Shown: positions 11,155 to 23,439 of the stretch, one piece after another
Numbering within the stretch: position 1 is the stretch's first letter
Layout of the letters: each line of letters starts with the position of its first letter
DNA from: Apostichopus japonicus
Lineage: Eukaryota > Echinodermata > Holothuroidea > Aspidochirotida > Stichopodidae
DNA: 64,000 nucleotides
Assembly (NCBI RefSeq): GCF_037975245.1
Contig: NC_092571.1
Coordinates: forward strand, 20,813,417-20,877,416
Direction of reading: 5' to 3'
Program-made: the position numbers and the translations under genes
Notes under the pieces: model-generated
Databases searched by the model: none
Seen by the model: the letters and a program-made list of their open reading frames with translations, nothing else
What the model was told of the DNA's origin: nothing

Positions 11155-12270
11155 TTAAAAGAATATCCACAATATGATCATACTACTTGACCATGCAAAA
11201 CATCATCTATGTAAAGAATGTCCACAATATGATCATACTACTTGACCATGCAAAACTTCATCTATGTAAAGAATGTCCACAATATGATCATACTACTTGA
11301 CCATGCAAAACTTCATCTATGTAAAGAATGTCCACAATATGATCCTACTACTTCACCATGCAAAACATCATCTATGTAAAGAATGTCCACAATATGATCC
11401 TACTACTTGACCATGCAAAACTTCATCTAATGTAAAAGAGTGTCCACAATATGATCATACTACTTGACCATGCAAAACATCATCTATGTAAAGAATGTCC
11501 ACAATATGATCCTACTACTTGACCATGCAAAACTTCATCTATGTAAAAAAATGTCCACAATATGATCCTACTACTTCACCATGCAAAACTTCATCTATGT
11601 AAAGAATGTCCACAATATGATCATACTACTTGACCATGCAAAACTTCATCTATGTAAAGAATGTCCACAATATGATCATACCACTTGACCATGCCAAATA
11701 TCATCTATGTAAAAGAGTGTCCACAATATGATCATACTACCTGACCATGCAAAACTTCATCAATGTAAAAGAATGTCCACAATATGATCATACTACTTGA
11801 CCATGCAAAACATCATCTACATAAAGAATGTCCACAATATGATCATACCACTTGACCATGCCAAATATCATCTATGTAAAAGAGTGTCCACAATATGATC
11901 ATACTACCTGACCATGCAAAACTTCATCAATGTAAAAGAATGTCCACAATATGATCATACTACTTGACCATGCAAAACTTCATCTATGTACAAGAGTGTC
12001 CACAATATGATCATACTACTTGACCATGCAAACATCATCTATGTAAGAATGCCCACAATATGATTATATTACTTGACCATGCAAAACTTCATCTAATGTA
12101 AAAGAGTGTCCACAATATGATCATACTACTTGACTATGCAAAACATCATCTATTTAAAGAATGTCCACAATATGATCATACTACTTGACTATGTAAAACA
12201 TCATCTATGTAAAGAATGTCCACAATATGATCATACTACTTGACCAGGCAAAACATCATCCATGTAAAGA
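11155..12270. repeat. 55-bp minisatellite, about 20 units
   Basis: A 55-56-bp unit, recognisable by 'tgtccacaatatgatcatac' and 'cttgaccatgcaaaacttca', repeats about 20 times with scattered substitutions and 1-2-base indels. It is unrelated in sequence to the satellite at 6130-7883 although the period is the same. It lies inside the intron that splits the Ig domain. Confidence 0.95.
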
Positions 12271-12374
12271 TTGGCAAATTTGATATGGCACTATACAGAC
12301 TTACCGTTAAGATGCTAACTATTATATCTATACGTTTTACATATATAACAGATATCCCATAGAAACATTCTTAT

Positions 12375-12695
12375 GACCGCATGGTGATTACATCAGATGG
12401 CTGATAACATGGTGCTACTGAACCATGCAAACCACTGTACCATAATCTACAAGATTGTCATAATCAAATATGGTACTGTGCTGTACCATGAGAGCTGTTG
12501 AAATTTAGATGGAGCTACAAGATACAGTGTAATGCACCATGGACACCCACTCATACAAAATTTCACTTCATGTGGTGCTGCGTTTTGCACAATAATCTAA
12601 TCCATGCGGTTATCATATCAGATGGCCAATAGCATGGCACTACTGCACCTATGTGGTTGTCATATCTGATGGCCCATGATATGGTGCTACTGATA
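12375..12695. repeat. Diverged repeat adjoining the minisatellite
   Basis: Three or more degenerate copies carry variants of 'catcagatggctgataacat' followed by 'ggtgctactg' (near 12380-12420, 12600-12650 and 12655-12695). They lie just beyond the 55-bp minisatellite and look like an older, decayed tandem array. Confidence 0.55.
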
Positions 12696-15575
12696 TGAAT
12701 TTTAAATTTTTATTACTAAAGTAGACTTTTTGCATGAATTTTTGGTAACCTTACAGAGACAGAGCCTGCTGTTCGTATCAAGAACGGATGTTTCGCTGAA
12801 TTTGACAGTTTATCCGATCAAGTTTTTGAAAGCGTGCGAGAGGAACACATTTGGCTTTGTGAAGGGTTCAGTTGGTGGTATCTTGTGACATGTACCTCCC
12901 TATTTAATGCAAACACATCAATTAGCAACCAACATATTTCGCTGCTCCCACGCTCTTTAACAACCCTCTGTCATGCCAGACATGAACCATCGGGGTACAA
13001 CAATCGGTGTCGAGCGTATACCGTGCCAATACCAGGCCACGAAATACTTCCTGTATCCTTGAAAACAGTTAAGCTGCATCTTCACTGTGATCCAAGCGAT
13101 AGGAAATTATTCAGACACTGAAAGCTAAACTTCACCTTGAGGAAATGCAACATATGTGCATTTGGAGAAGTCAACAAGTGAAACATACTTTAGTATGATC
13201 ACACAGCAACCAAGGGAAAACATTTCATTCTCTGAAACTATGTGTGAGGGTGCAGGCTAAACATTTCCCTTGTCAGTGACTTGTGCAAGGGTGAAGGGGA
13301 GGGGGGGACATGGTTCCCCACCTTCCGTAATCAGTAAGAGGGAAATAATTCAGTCAGGGGATTGTTACATTCATCTGGGAGGATTTAGACCACTGCTATG
13401 GGTATTCACCCCCACCCCCACCCCTACCAACCCCCACCCCTACCAACACCCCCCCCCCCCTTCATTTCAATTTCGCACAAAACATTTTATTACACAAACT
13501 TTGGTTTAGAGCTAATTTGCAATGCCTTTAGAATAAACAATTTCATTCTGAACCATTTTTCTGGGAGAGGAAACCAAGACCACGCTATAGGAGGGTTGGC
13601 TTCAATGACCCCAGGTCCACCCCTCTCCTTCTCCTTTATATCATCCTTGATTTGCCTCCAGCTCTTCCATATAGGTTCAGCCCCTACCTTAATCAGAACC
13701 CGGAGATTTTACAAAGTGTACATTGCAAATATAAAAGCAATCCCTTGTTTATTTTGGATTTAGAATTTGTCAGAAGTTGATGTTTGCATGGCAAGGTGGC
13801 ACATCCAAACATTAACCTTTTCACATAAAATACTGTGTGGATCTCTGTCATATCACACTGTGATCAAAAGAAGAGAACTGAAAGTTTCAACATTGGTTTT
13901 TTGCTTTTACCCAAATGGGCTTGATACCTATCTCATAAATAACTTCAAGTGACATTGCTTTGACTGTGTTGTCATAACAACAACTTGAAAAACTAAAAGT
14001 TGCAAAAATGATGAACTAGAAAATAAAATAAATACAGTAAAAAGTGATGCATTTTTTTTCTTGCCACTGATTTGGGTTATATTTATGGAAAATACCTCTT
14101 GCCTTGCCAAACTAACAAAATCAATAACCTAGAAGGGAGTGATGTTATTTATGGTAAAAAGGAGAAGTTTCAAGGCATGAGTCATCCCTGGTTGCCATAA
14201 CCCATCAACTCCTTTCAAATCATAAATCTACGTATTAAAGCGGCATCAAAACAGTCAAAATTGCCACATTTTGACAAGGACCAGTGACCTCAGGAATACA
14301 AAATCGAGTACATTTTTTTCCAGAATTAGCTATCAAGGTCTAAATATTGTGAAGATTCATGTTGACCCGGTTTTTAGCAGGGATGATATGTTGCAAAAGC
14401 TGTTGCAATGTGATGAGTTCTAACAATGCCAAACACTGGGTGGGCACTGATATCAGTAACAATAATATTGCTTAATTCCACCACAAAAGAGAAATATCAA
14501 GAGAACAACTTTAAAGTAAGATGACCATATTATTTCCAGGATATCAAGGAACATGACGATGGTGACACCCCCCCCCTCCCCCCACAATGGATTAGAATAC
14601 TTAGACTGTACATCTAAAGGAAGGCATTTCTAGATTCTCAAATGCCGAGGCTTAGAACACTTCATCCAAAAAGAAATATTTTGTTTAACAGCAAAAATAA
14701 ATCCAAAGCCAAAACCTAAGGTTGATCACTTAAAAGTGCAACACGATGCTTTCATGAATTACTGGGCTGTATGAACTTATTCATTCCATGATCTGGATTG
14801 CCTTTATCTGTGAGCCATGAATGAAATTTACATTCGTAGCCAGGCTGTGAACAATCACAGATTAGCTTAGGTTCAAGCTGTCTCTACGAATGGGAGAATA
14901 AACAGGTAAACTTGAAATTATTCAGGGCCTATCTACAAATTTCAGGGATATAGCAGGGACAGTACATGAAATTCGGGGGCACTTGCAGGCCAACTTTAAA
15001 CCAGGACTGTCCTGGGAAATAGGGCGCATCTGGTAACCTTTCACTAATGGAAAGCCTAAGAGATTTCACCTTACATGGCACTATAAGGTCATACATTATT
15101 GAAGTGACAGCCTTGAACAAGTTGGATATTTGCACTATTAAACGTATCTCCAATTAACAACAAGATACTAGTTGATTGGGGGAAAGCATCTCCTTAGAGT
15201 GAACTAGTTTCTTTTTTCACAGTCACATCATAAATGCAGCACAGAGAATACCAATGCAATTTTTCTTCATTTTTCCTAAGGGTGGAGGAGGAGCAGGTGT
15301 TGGGAAGTACCACCATTAATGTCACACATGAATCAAGTTATAGATCCATAAAATTGTATCCCCGCATTCACGCACAATTCAGCTATTAACCAAAAACTAA
15401 CGAGTTGAACTTTACCCTAAATTTCGCAAATATTCGCTCAAAGTTTGTTATATTTACAGAATACTATCAGATAAGTGCAATATAACTGAGTATATCATAA
15501 TTTCCTTGCAACCCTACAAACATGTAGTCAACACTGGATTCTCTCTCCAAACATCAGGATTGAAACCAAAAGTAA

Positions 15576-15786
15576 CTATTTTTGCTTTTGTCCAACACAA
15601 CCAGACATCTGTTGAATGAAGGCTGCCCACTGTTGATACCGCTTTTGTAAGACTGGTGTAAACTGCGTGTTATCATTGAGTTTCTGATCTTTTCTTTTTT
15701 TACCCCGAGGGCGACCTTTCTTTCTACCAGACTGGTTTATTGTAAAGATAGCTTGAATTTCCCCCAGGGGGTCTGGTATGCCACTT
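15576..15786 (-). CDS. Unrecognised terminal coding segment with AT-hook, nested in a perlecan intron
   Basis: On the minus strand an acceptor-like TATGAGTCAG is followed by 69 open codons and TAG. The product starts SGIPDPLGEIQAIFTINQS, has a basic AT-hook-like core GRKKGRPRGKKRK, then QFTPVLQKRYQQWAAFIQQM and ends in VGQKQK. There is no ATG, so it would be a last exon or a gene fragment. AT-hooks bind the minor groove of AT-rich DNA in chromatin proteins; this family is otherwise unknown to me. It could be the final exon of a nested gene, a retrocopy fragment or part of a transposon. I see neither an AATAAA signal nor a poly-A tail close downstream. Confidence 0.4.
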
Positions 15787-16081
15787 CTGACTCATAAAAT
15801 ACAATGAAATCATGTTGATAGAACCTCTTTCAGGCTTCAACCAATAGGAGGAGGATTCCATTCCACAAAAAAATAGAAAGAAAAGAAAACTTGGAGAATA
15901 TAGGTTTACATAGATACTGTCTGTCTGTTTAACTGGAAGGATTTAAGACTGGGCAAAGATTACTGGTGGATTCAACCATGAAACTAATCGAATTTACATA
16001 GAATCAAACAAACAAGAAAATTGAAATTTGAAGTCTGATGGAAGCTTCTTATCTATGTTGACCTCCTTATGAACAACCACA

Positions 16082-16120
16082 GGAGAGAGGGGGGAGGGGA
16101 GGGGGTGGGGGAGGGGGTGC
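16082..16120 (+). other. G-rich tract, possible G-quadruplex
   Basis: The plus strand has at least five runs of four or more G separated by single bases, which fits the G-quadruplex consensus. In the perlecan transcript this is the C-rich strand. Confidence 0.7.
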
Positions 16121-16250
16121 AATTAGAGGGTTACATACATAGCTTGCTCTGTGATAATTTCAGAATGACCCTGCCCTTATTCACATATTGTTTTCAGTTC
16201 CAAGGTTTCAATATATATTTGTTGGAAAATCCAGAACAGTGAAAAAACTT

Positions 16251-16326
16251 CCAGCCTTCACAGGGATCCGAACCCGGGGCCTCCCGCTTTATATGCAGAC
16301 ACCCTAACCACTAGGCTATGGACGCT
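16251..16326 (-). repeat. tRNA-derived SINE head or tRNA pseudogene
   Basis: On the minus strand an A box (TAGCCTAGTGGTTAGG) and a B box (GGTTCGGATCC) are spaced as in a tRNA, with an anticodon-arm-like hairpin between them. The acceptor stem does not pair, so this is not a functional tRNA. A tRNA-derived SINE copy is the likeliest reading. Confidence 0.75.
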
Positions 16327-17234
16327 GATTGTATGTCCAGAGGTTCGAAACCGGTAAGGGAGGGTCGTTTGTCACCTGTATCGAACAATTCTAGTTCTGT
16401 TTTGGTGACATATTTTGCCTTACTCTAGAGATCAAACATGATGCTAACCAACTCGAAATCATTTGTGAATCCTAAGACCGGATCTCGAAAAGAGATGTTT
16501 GTGAAGGATATAATCATTTATAGAAATATGTTCTGTATGCACTTTCTGTAGGATATACCCTTACAATTAAGCCCACCTTTGATAATTGGGTGCCTACCTC
16601 GTTCTCATGAATATTCAGTTTATTTCCAATAATCTCGCTTGTGTATCTTGGGTATGTAAAATGAACTTCCTTTAAACCCTTTGCAGAATCAAAACTGAAA
16701 TTTGGGCAATATGTGGCAGGAATTATTTTTTCTCTCATTGTCATACGAAGGACTTCTAACCCATACAGTTGATGCAAGATAATGGAACTTGGTAGACTTC
16801 ATATACAGAACGTGATAAAATCTGGCGAACAGCAGAATATACTCCTGAAAAACGACCTGATACTTTAAGCTAATGAAAGTTGTGGCATGGATTGAATCTC
16901 GGAAAGGTACAATGCAGCATACTGCCTTAAAATAAACCTGTATGGATTAGATCCCAAACATACGATGCAGTATACTGCTCTTAACTACGACATGAATTGA
17001 ACCTGAAAGAAATACAATGCAAGAAAACTGCCTTTAAAAATACCGCATGAATTAATATATCTTAAAGTGTAAAATGCAATACACTGCTTTAACATATCCC
17101 TTTGCAAACTGGACTGTTTCGGATACAACATCACCATCTTAACATTGTGTCTATTAGCCATTTCTGTTATAGAAGCTTTCATTTTTAATAACCTTTACGA
17201 ATGATATATTCCAGGGGTTTGATTCATGACTTAC

Positions 17235-17380
17235 CCTCGGTGGTGGTGGTATGGGTCCCCAGTTGAGACGCCAGGATATGATGGGTGTAGGGGTACCCAC
17301 TGCCACACATCGTATTACTATGGTCTCACCTCGGGTGACCGTGATGGGTGTGTTTGGTGGTACAGTGACATTTGGTGGCG
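17235..17380 (-). CDS. HSPG2: Perlecan exon E11: N-terminal half of Ig domain
   Basis: The exon is 146 nt, phase 1 in and phase 0 out, with acceptor ATTTCCTAG and donor CCGAGG|GTAAGT. It encodes PPNVTVPPNTPITVTRGE, TIVIRCVAVGTPTPIISW and RLNWGPIPPPPR. The Cys of 'V-x-G-x-P-x-P-x-I-x-W' marks the B-C strands of an I-set Ig domain. 'SWRLNWGPIP' resembles the corresponding stretch of the domain II Ig repeat in vertebrate perlecan. One N-glycosylation sequon (NVT) is visible. The intron splitting the domain lies between the C and E strands, and E12 completes the fold with the second Cys. Confidence 0.95.
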
Positions 17381-18629
17381 CTAGGAAATGAAACAAGTAA
17401 AACAGCACTTTTCAACTTTGAGACCCAGAAGAAACTCTTAAAAGCAATAAATTAAAGGACAAATGCCCCTCTGCTCAAAATTAAATTTTTATGTTTTATA
17501 AATTTAAAAAAAAAAATATTTTGTTAGTTTTAGTTTTAGAGATAGTAAATTGTATCACTTGGATTCCAATCCATGGTGATCACCAGAGCATAGATTGATG
17601 AATGTTACACATAAAGTGTTAAGCCCGCCCTGCACAGGAACAGATTCCCTAATAATGAGTCTCATCTTATGAATAAGAGCCCACATGCTTAAGTGATGTG
17701 AAGGCATTAAGATCAGCGGTCACCAAAATGTTGCTGTGGCTTAGAAAATTGCATCAAACCAATCATAGAACAGACCTGTACATCCCATTTAATAATTTAC
17801 TAATCAGAAATGCCCTCATCTGCAGACAGAAAAGTTCTCCCAACCGACTGACCGACCCACCCACCCACCAGGTAACCTCTTCTTCCCCCTCCCATATACC
17901 CACAGTGTCCATGTTGCATACAAAAAGATTATTATACAAACTATATGTTTAATCTGGGTGGTGCAAAGGTAACAACCTTACCAGAACCACATTAGAATAG
18001 AATTTCAAGAAGCTAAGTGTTTTAAGCAATAAATTTTGAAAGTACTTATAACTCTCAAGTGCTTCCTGACAATTTAATCCTAGTGACTTCCTGAAAGTCA
18101 AGAAGACAGTTGGGTAATTTTTCTGGTACACTAGGTTTTTAAAACCCTTATTTATGTGCTCTTCACCTTACTGAAAGGGGAAAACATGAATCATGTTTAC
18201 TATGGGAGTTTGTATGAAGGGCTTTCATGTGAATGGTTATTTTAAAATAAAAATATTAACGGATGTAGAAACATCTAGCGTAGTATGTAAATATTTTGAT
18301 TTTTTTGTCAAAGACTAGAGGGTAAATTCTTAAATGTTTAAATTTACAAACTGAGAGAGCAAGGACAAACTTGGAGATAAAATCTAAACTGCTTTAGTGT
18401 TTTCGTTTACCTAGTCCAAACAGTGAACTTGCTAACTGCAACAAGTGATTAACAAGACTGACTTCAGTTTGGACACCCGGTTTAGAAATGGAGTTTACAG
18501 AAACGAAGGATGAAAGAGTGGAATCAGTAGCAGCTTTTGTTTGACGTTTTTCCTTGTCGTTGGTGTGATGCTGCAGATGTGGGAGGGGGAGGGTGGGGGG
18601 TGGGGAAAGAAATGTTTGTGCACACTTAC
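17381..18629 (-). other. Intron E10-E11
   Basis: This 1.25-kb intron carries a C-rich tract on the transcript strand (plus-strand G runs at 18578-18606) about 25-50 bases after the E10 donor. No other element is recognised. Confidence 0.75.
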
Positions 18630-18761
18630 TACATGCATATTCATCACTACGATCCACACAGTCATAATCGTTGTCGCACTGAAAGGCTTTTGGTACACAC
18701 TCGGAGTTGGTGAAGCATTCAAATTCACTAGCCGAGCAGGCATCACCAGGTTTGGCAGTTG
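18630..18761 (-). CDS. HSPG2: Perlecan exon E10: LDLa module 4
   Basis: The exon is 132 nt, class 1-1, with acceptor TTCTATCAG and donor GCATGTA|GTAAGT. It encodes TAKPGDACSASEFECFTNSE and then CVPKAFQCDNDYDCVDRSDEYAC. Six cysteines in LDLa spacing and the acidic 'C-D-N-D-Y-D-C-x-D-x-S-D-E' calcium cage are present. LDLa modules form small calcium-stabilised folds that bind ligands; in perlecan domain II they precede the Ig repeat, as here. Reading back through the acceptor gives a hydrophobic stretch, but without an ATG. Confidence 0.96.
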
Positions 18762-19279
18762 CTGATAGAAAGAAAAGCAAATAATGAAATGAAATAAAAA
18801 GTTCTTGCACTTATCAAGCAATGTCAATAGACAAACAGACCTCAAGAGGGCTGAGACCATACAAATGCTTCTTTCAAATAAAGACAATTTTTTTTTCAAT
18901 TCACTAAACATTGCCCACTCATTTTTTTCTTCTTGCTACTACATCTCTCACATGTTCCAATCAGCCACCTGATACCGACGACAACTCAATCCCGGAGTTT
19001 TTTATAATGTCTATGAAAATTGGGATTGGCACAACTTCGTATTCTACGAAATTGTTCCAAGCCTACGGTAGTTGTAGATGTTTTGGCTAGGAAAAAAGGG
19101 ATTTCCTGAAAGCATTAAACATCCGCTGCGTAGGTGCAACATCCTCAATAGCGAAATGTGCAGATTTTAATGCTCGTTTTATGTTTCTGTGGCTGGAGAT
19201 GTTGTGTATGATGAAATCTATCGGCTATTTCAAGGAACGACCGTTCCGACGAGATTTTCAGGATCACAGAATAACTTAC
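18762..19279 (-). other. Intron E9-E10
   Basis: This AT-rich 518-bp intron has no recognised element. Confidence 0.75.
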
Positions 19280-19402
19280 GACAATTTGCTTCGTCACTAC
19301 CGTCCCCACAGTCGTCATCCCCATCACAGAGCCAGATTTTCTGCGCACAGTTCTCGTTGGTGCATCTAAATTCGTTGGGTTCACACGGGATCAGCAGAGT
19401 GG
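19280..19402 (-). CDS. HSPG2: Perlecan exon E9: LDLa module 3
   Basis: The exon is 123 nt, class 1-1, with acceptor ATCCAACAG and donor TTGTC|GTAAGT. It encodes [18 protein letters not shown] and then [22 protein letters not shown]: six cysteines and the '[13 protein letters not shown]' acidic signature of a calcium-binding LDLa repeat. It is the shortest of the four modules, with almost no linker. Symmetric phases mean it could be skipped without a frameshift. Confidence 0.97.
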
Positions 19403-20627
19403 CTGTTGGATTCAAGAGAACGATATCATGTTAAATTATAACAAAAACAATATATTTCATTTCATTTATTTGTTTCTTCACAATATAAATACAGAGAAGT
19501 TAAAACTTTGTGACAAAACATATCATCAACAGGGAAAATTGTGAAAGAAAGCACTCCAAGATGATACACAGTAATATGACAATAGTGTTAATATCAGTTA
19601 ATCGATTAATCAGTCTACCGGGAACTGTGTCTCTCAACCTAGAGGTCCGGGGAGGGGGGAGGGGGTGGGGAGTCTGTGAGGAACAAATGGGTTTGTAGAG
19701 GGCCAGCAAAGAATGTGGGGTCTGTAAATGCTGATGGGCCTTGCTAACTTTTGACTGACTTGTACACGCTGTACCGATAATTAGAACACGGTCTGAAAGT
19801 GTCATCCACGGCAACATGCATATTCATGAACCCTGCAGCCTGAATTATCGTCCCGAGGGATCCATAGGATTGAACTGGTCCAGAACCTAGATACTTTAAG
19901 ATCATTAGTGAGATCTCAACTGTCACTGTTTACTCTCAGTCTACCACAAGATCATTAGAGGCTTTTAATTGACACAATTTACGGGATTAAAGCGAGACTA
20001 TATGCGTCATGGAATGCGGATGTTTGGGTTCACCTGAGATTAAACTCCACTGAGTTAGCGGCGGTGCTGTCTCTGGCCAAGTTTTAGTTTTGATTTATGA
20101 TGTTGGCACTGCCTGGGTTGGGTTACACCAATTGTAACAACCATTAAACTTATTCCCCGTAAGACAAAAATCACATCATAATTGAAGATTGGTGGTCAAT
20201 GAGGAATGTTATTCCTCATATTAACATAACACATTCAGTTGCTGGAATGATCATTATAGGATAGTTGTTTGTGGATAATATTTCTTTTGAAAATTCTGCC
20301 TCAAATGTTAAAGAAGCTGATTTTAGTACTTTTTACAAATTTTGTTGGATCATTATTGCTTTATGTCTTTGACCTCCATCTTCAAAGTTTCTTCTCTTTG
20401 TAAATTAAACTTATCTATTTTGCTATTTCCTGCTGGCACAAAAAAAACAACAACAACAATCAACCAATCAAACTAAAAGAATTTTCAAGGAATTCAAGGA
20501 AAACAGCAACTCCTGATCCTCCTTCCGTAATTAAATTTGTAACCCAAAACTTGATTTTTTTATATTTCTTTTTAAAGCAAAATTTGACTTAATTAGCTTC
20601 AAACTATTCTATTAAATTAATACTTAC
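19403..20627 (-). other. Intron E8-E9
   Basis: This 1.2-kb intron has plus-strand G runs at 19650-19672 (G-quadruplex-prone) and a 'tttcatttcatttatttgtt' stretch near 19455, similar to sequence at 26900 and probably a dispersed-repeat end. I see no exon. Confidence 0.7.
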
Positions 20628-20828
20628 GACAAGCAAACTCGTCCGATTCATCATCGCAATCAAAGTCCCCATCGCATCTATATTCGTCAAGAACACACTG
20701 GTCGCCAGAATGGCAACGGGCCTGTCCACTGGGACAGCGGCCCTCCGAGCTGGTTGGCGAGGGCGTAGGAGTACCTTCAGGGGTGGCTAATGATGGTGTC
20801 TTGGGGTTAGGCTTAGAAGTTACTGCTT
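20628..20828 (-). CDS. HSPG2: Perlecan exon E8: Pro/Thr linker and LDLa module 2
   Basis: The exon is 201 nt, class 1-1, with acceptor CATTTGTAG and donor TTGTC|GTAAGT. About 27 residues of Pro/Ser/Thr-rich linker (AVTSKPNPKTPSLATPEG, TPTPSPTSSEG), likely to carry O-glycans, precede RCPSGQARCHSGDQCVLDEY and RCDGDFDCDDESDEFAC. All six LDLa cysteines and the calcium-binding acidic residues are intact. The linker makes this exon longer than those of LDLa 3 and 4. Confidence 0.96.
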
Positions 20829-22143
20829 CTACAAATGTAAGATGAGAATGCAAAAAGTGGTATTAGTTTTTAACAAATGCTCGCTGTTGTCTAAAGAGAT
20901 CTGGAATATACCTTATCAACCATGGAATCCCACCATGATTGATTTCACCCACGTATTTGCAACGTTGGAATCAAAAGTAATTGCTTTATGCTGCGTTCAT
21001 TTTGTTTTCTGTTTTCATCTTTGGTATTCAACGTTCTTTTCTAAAACCTCAGTCAACTTTAGTACAGAGCTCGCTAATCTCAAACTATTGTTCTCATCCC
21101 CTCCCCTGCCCCTCCCATCCCACGCCTCACCCCCTGCTGACCTCAAACTATTGCTCTAACCCCCACCCCCTGCCTGACCCCCCTTACCCCACCTGCTCTT
21201 CCTGTTGTACACTTGAATTATCAGCATCTTCTAGCTAATTCTCATTAATTTGTTGAAATAAAACTCAACTATAAGTTGATGAGATGAGAAGTACACCTGT
21301 TAGTTTATCATTTCAATAATTCATTTTGAAAACTTTGCTCAGTTAGCCACTTATTTCATGTATTACTGGCGTTGTTGCTCTCATGACTTCCACTTCTTAG
21401 GACAAGCTTCATCCAATGATCGAGGTTGTTCGTCACCACCACTAACGACCACTTAATCCAAGGCTCAAATGTTTACCGTGACAAGTTTAAACTCCTACAG
21501 ATACTCGGAGATATTGTCGATTACCATTCCATGAAACGTCATCGCAGTAAAAATTACAGTAACAACTGGTTAGGAAATCAACAAGCGCAGAATCAAGCCC
21601 CCGTTCCCTAATTCAGATAAATTACTTCCGAAAGTATGTGCCTGTGTTAGTATTGCACAGCAAACAGTGAGAGTGACTCCTGGTTGATTTTCTTCCAAAT
21701 TTAACCTTTGACCTAAAGCATTACCCATATAAGGAGGACCATCTAGCCCTTGCACCTTCACCTTCTCATTGAGAAATATTTACTACACTATTTACTAAAC
21801 AAAACTAAAACATGTCACTTTAACCAGCAACACATTACAGAAAAAGCACCAGTGGAGTAATATGGTGTCGTGCGGGGGGGGGGGAGGAAGTTGGTTGCAG
21901 GGTAAAAGCTGGTAAAGTGAGCTAGAGAGAGGAAAGCAAATTGAACAGAACAGGGGAAATAAGACCATTTCTTGAAAGTATTAGTAGACTCAGTTCTTGG
22001 ATTCAAGAAGTGATGAATAAGCAATGAGGAATATAACAGATACATGCCAGAGCACAATCCATTGTAGTAATATTGACCATACATGTGGTTACAACCAGTT
22101 GACTGCTCAAAATTATAAAGTGATATTAAAACAGACACAAACC

Positions 22144-22245
22144 CTATCATCATTAATGGTCTATGTGATAGAGATAACTGTCATCAACAACTTCACCGAC
22201 CAACTAAGAAAAATCTTATTCCATTTTGGGAGATATCACAGGTAA
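22144..22245. repeat. Dispersed repeat, copy also at 63167-63275
   Basis: 'tctatgtgatagagat', 'aactgtcat' and a following 'cttattcca..ttgggagatat' stretch recur in the same order near 63185-63270. The copies are diverged, with several small indels. Confidence 0.6.
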
Positions 22246-23439
22246 ATATGGAGTGCAAACTTCACCAGGAAGCTTCTATTAAGAGTATGTTCTGCTTTAT
22301 CAGTCACAAACAAGCCAACCGCTGAGCTAACCTTTAAAGTAGCACGGACATCTTTTATAATTCCAAATATTAACCAGCTTCACCAGTTTGTTTTCCTGTG
22401 AGTATAGGTGGAGATGAAGAACCATAAAACAACCCCCATATTTCCTTCCTTAGGGAAGACCACGACAAATCATGGAAAGTTCATATCAACTTTGATTTGA
22501 ACTGTTACATACTTTAATCAAAACAGGCTTTGTTCAGTACCCTATAAAAACTGGTTACAAATGAAAGGGTAGATTTGAAAGAACAGATACAAGATACCTT
22601 ATCGTTCTCTGGAGGAATTAATTCCTAAAAGTGATATGATTAAATTTTGACCTACAAAGTAAAGTCCAAGAATCCAGAAACACTCCCCCCAAGTGACAGG
22701 TTTGACATTCCATAGTCTGATAAACAGGATGTAGTTGCCCAGGCAACCTATAAAGTTTTACAATTTAAAAGGATGATGATGTTACGTGGGATATATATTT
22801 TATTATTAAACCAGACTGACGCATTAAAAATTCTTCCTGATTTTAAATTTAAACAGACATACTTTAAGCAGCATTTTGCATCCTTTTCTATGATTTTTCT
22901 CAACCTCACTGACTCCACTGTGCCATAAACGACATACATAACTAGCTTATCTATTTAAATCTTACTTCAAATGGTGGCATAAAAGTTGAAAAATTTGCAA
23001 CTTCCAACTTTGTTTTTCTCCAAGATATTTTCCGTTGGGTTGAACAAATACTTCAAAAGTTTCAAAATATAACACCATCTTGCATCTAAGGACCCTTTAC
23101 ATATCAAAGATTGATGCCTTCTCCACGTAGACCCCTTCCCGGGCCACAATGGGACACTCATTTACAGTGCTCAGCAATATGATTGCATCATATCTATTTA
23201 CATCAACATACATCTGGGTTTGCATCAACCACTTCCTGATGAATGATTTTGCACATATCTTTCAGAGCATGGACACATCTCTCGTGAGCATGGACACATC
23301 TTTTAGAAATTCATCACTGGTTTGATGATGAGTCTTTTTGGCGTATTCCATACAAATGTGACAGCTTCCCTTCTGTATACGCACTAATTGTTTCCACAAA
23401 AATCCTTTCTATACTACAATGCAGCTGATACCTTGCATT

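Larger units (their letters stand above)
9746..17234 (-). other. Intron E11-E12
   Basis: This 7.5-kb intron holds a 55-bp minisatellite (11155-12270) with a diverged repeat after it, a plus-strand open segment (12752-13121), C-rich tracts (13410-13460, 14570-14583), an AT-hook reading frame (15576-15786), a G-rich tract (16082-16120) and a tRNA-derived SINE head (16251-16326). I see no further perlecan exon. Confidence 0.7.

Noticed and set aside
16251-16326. Functional tRNA gene on the minus strand
   Set aside because: A and B boxes are present but the acceptor stem does not pair and the T arm is imperfect; a SINE head or pseudogene is more likely.
18394-18810. Alternative first exon at E10 (hydrophobic stretch before LDLa 4)
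   Set aside because: There is no in-frame ATG; the hydrophobic residues come from the acceptor's pyrimidine tract.
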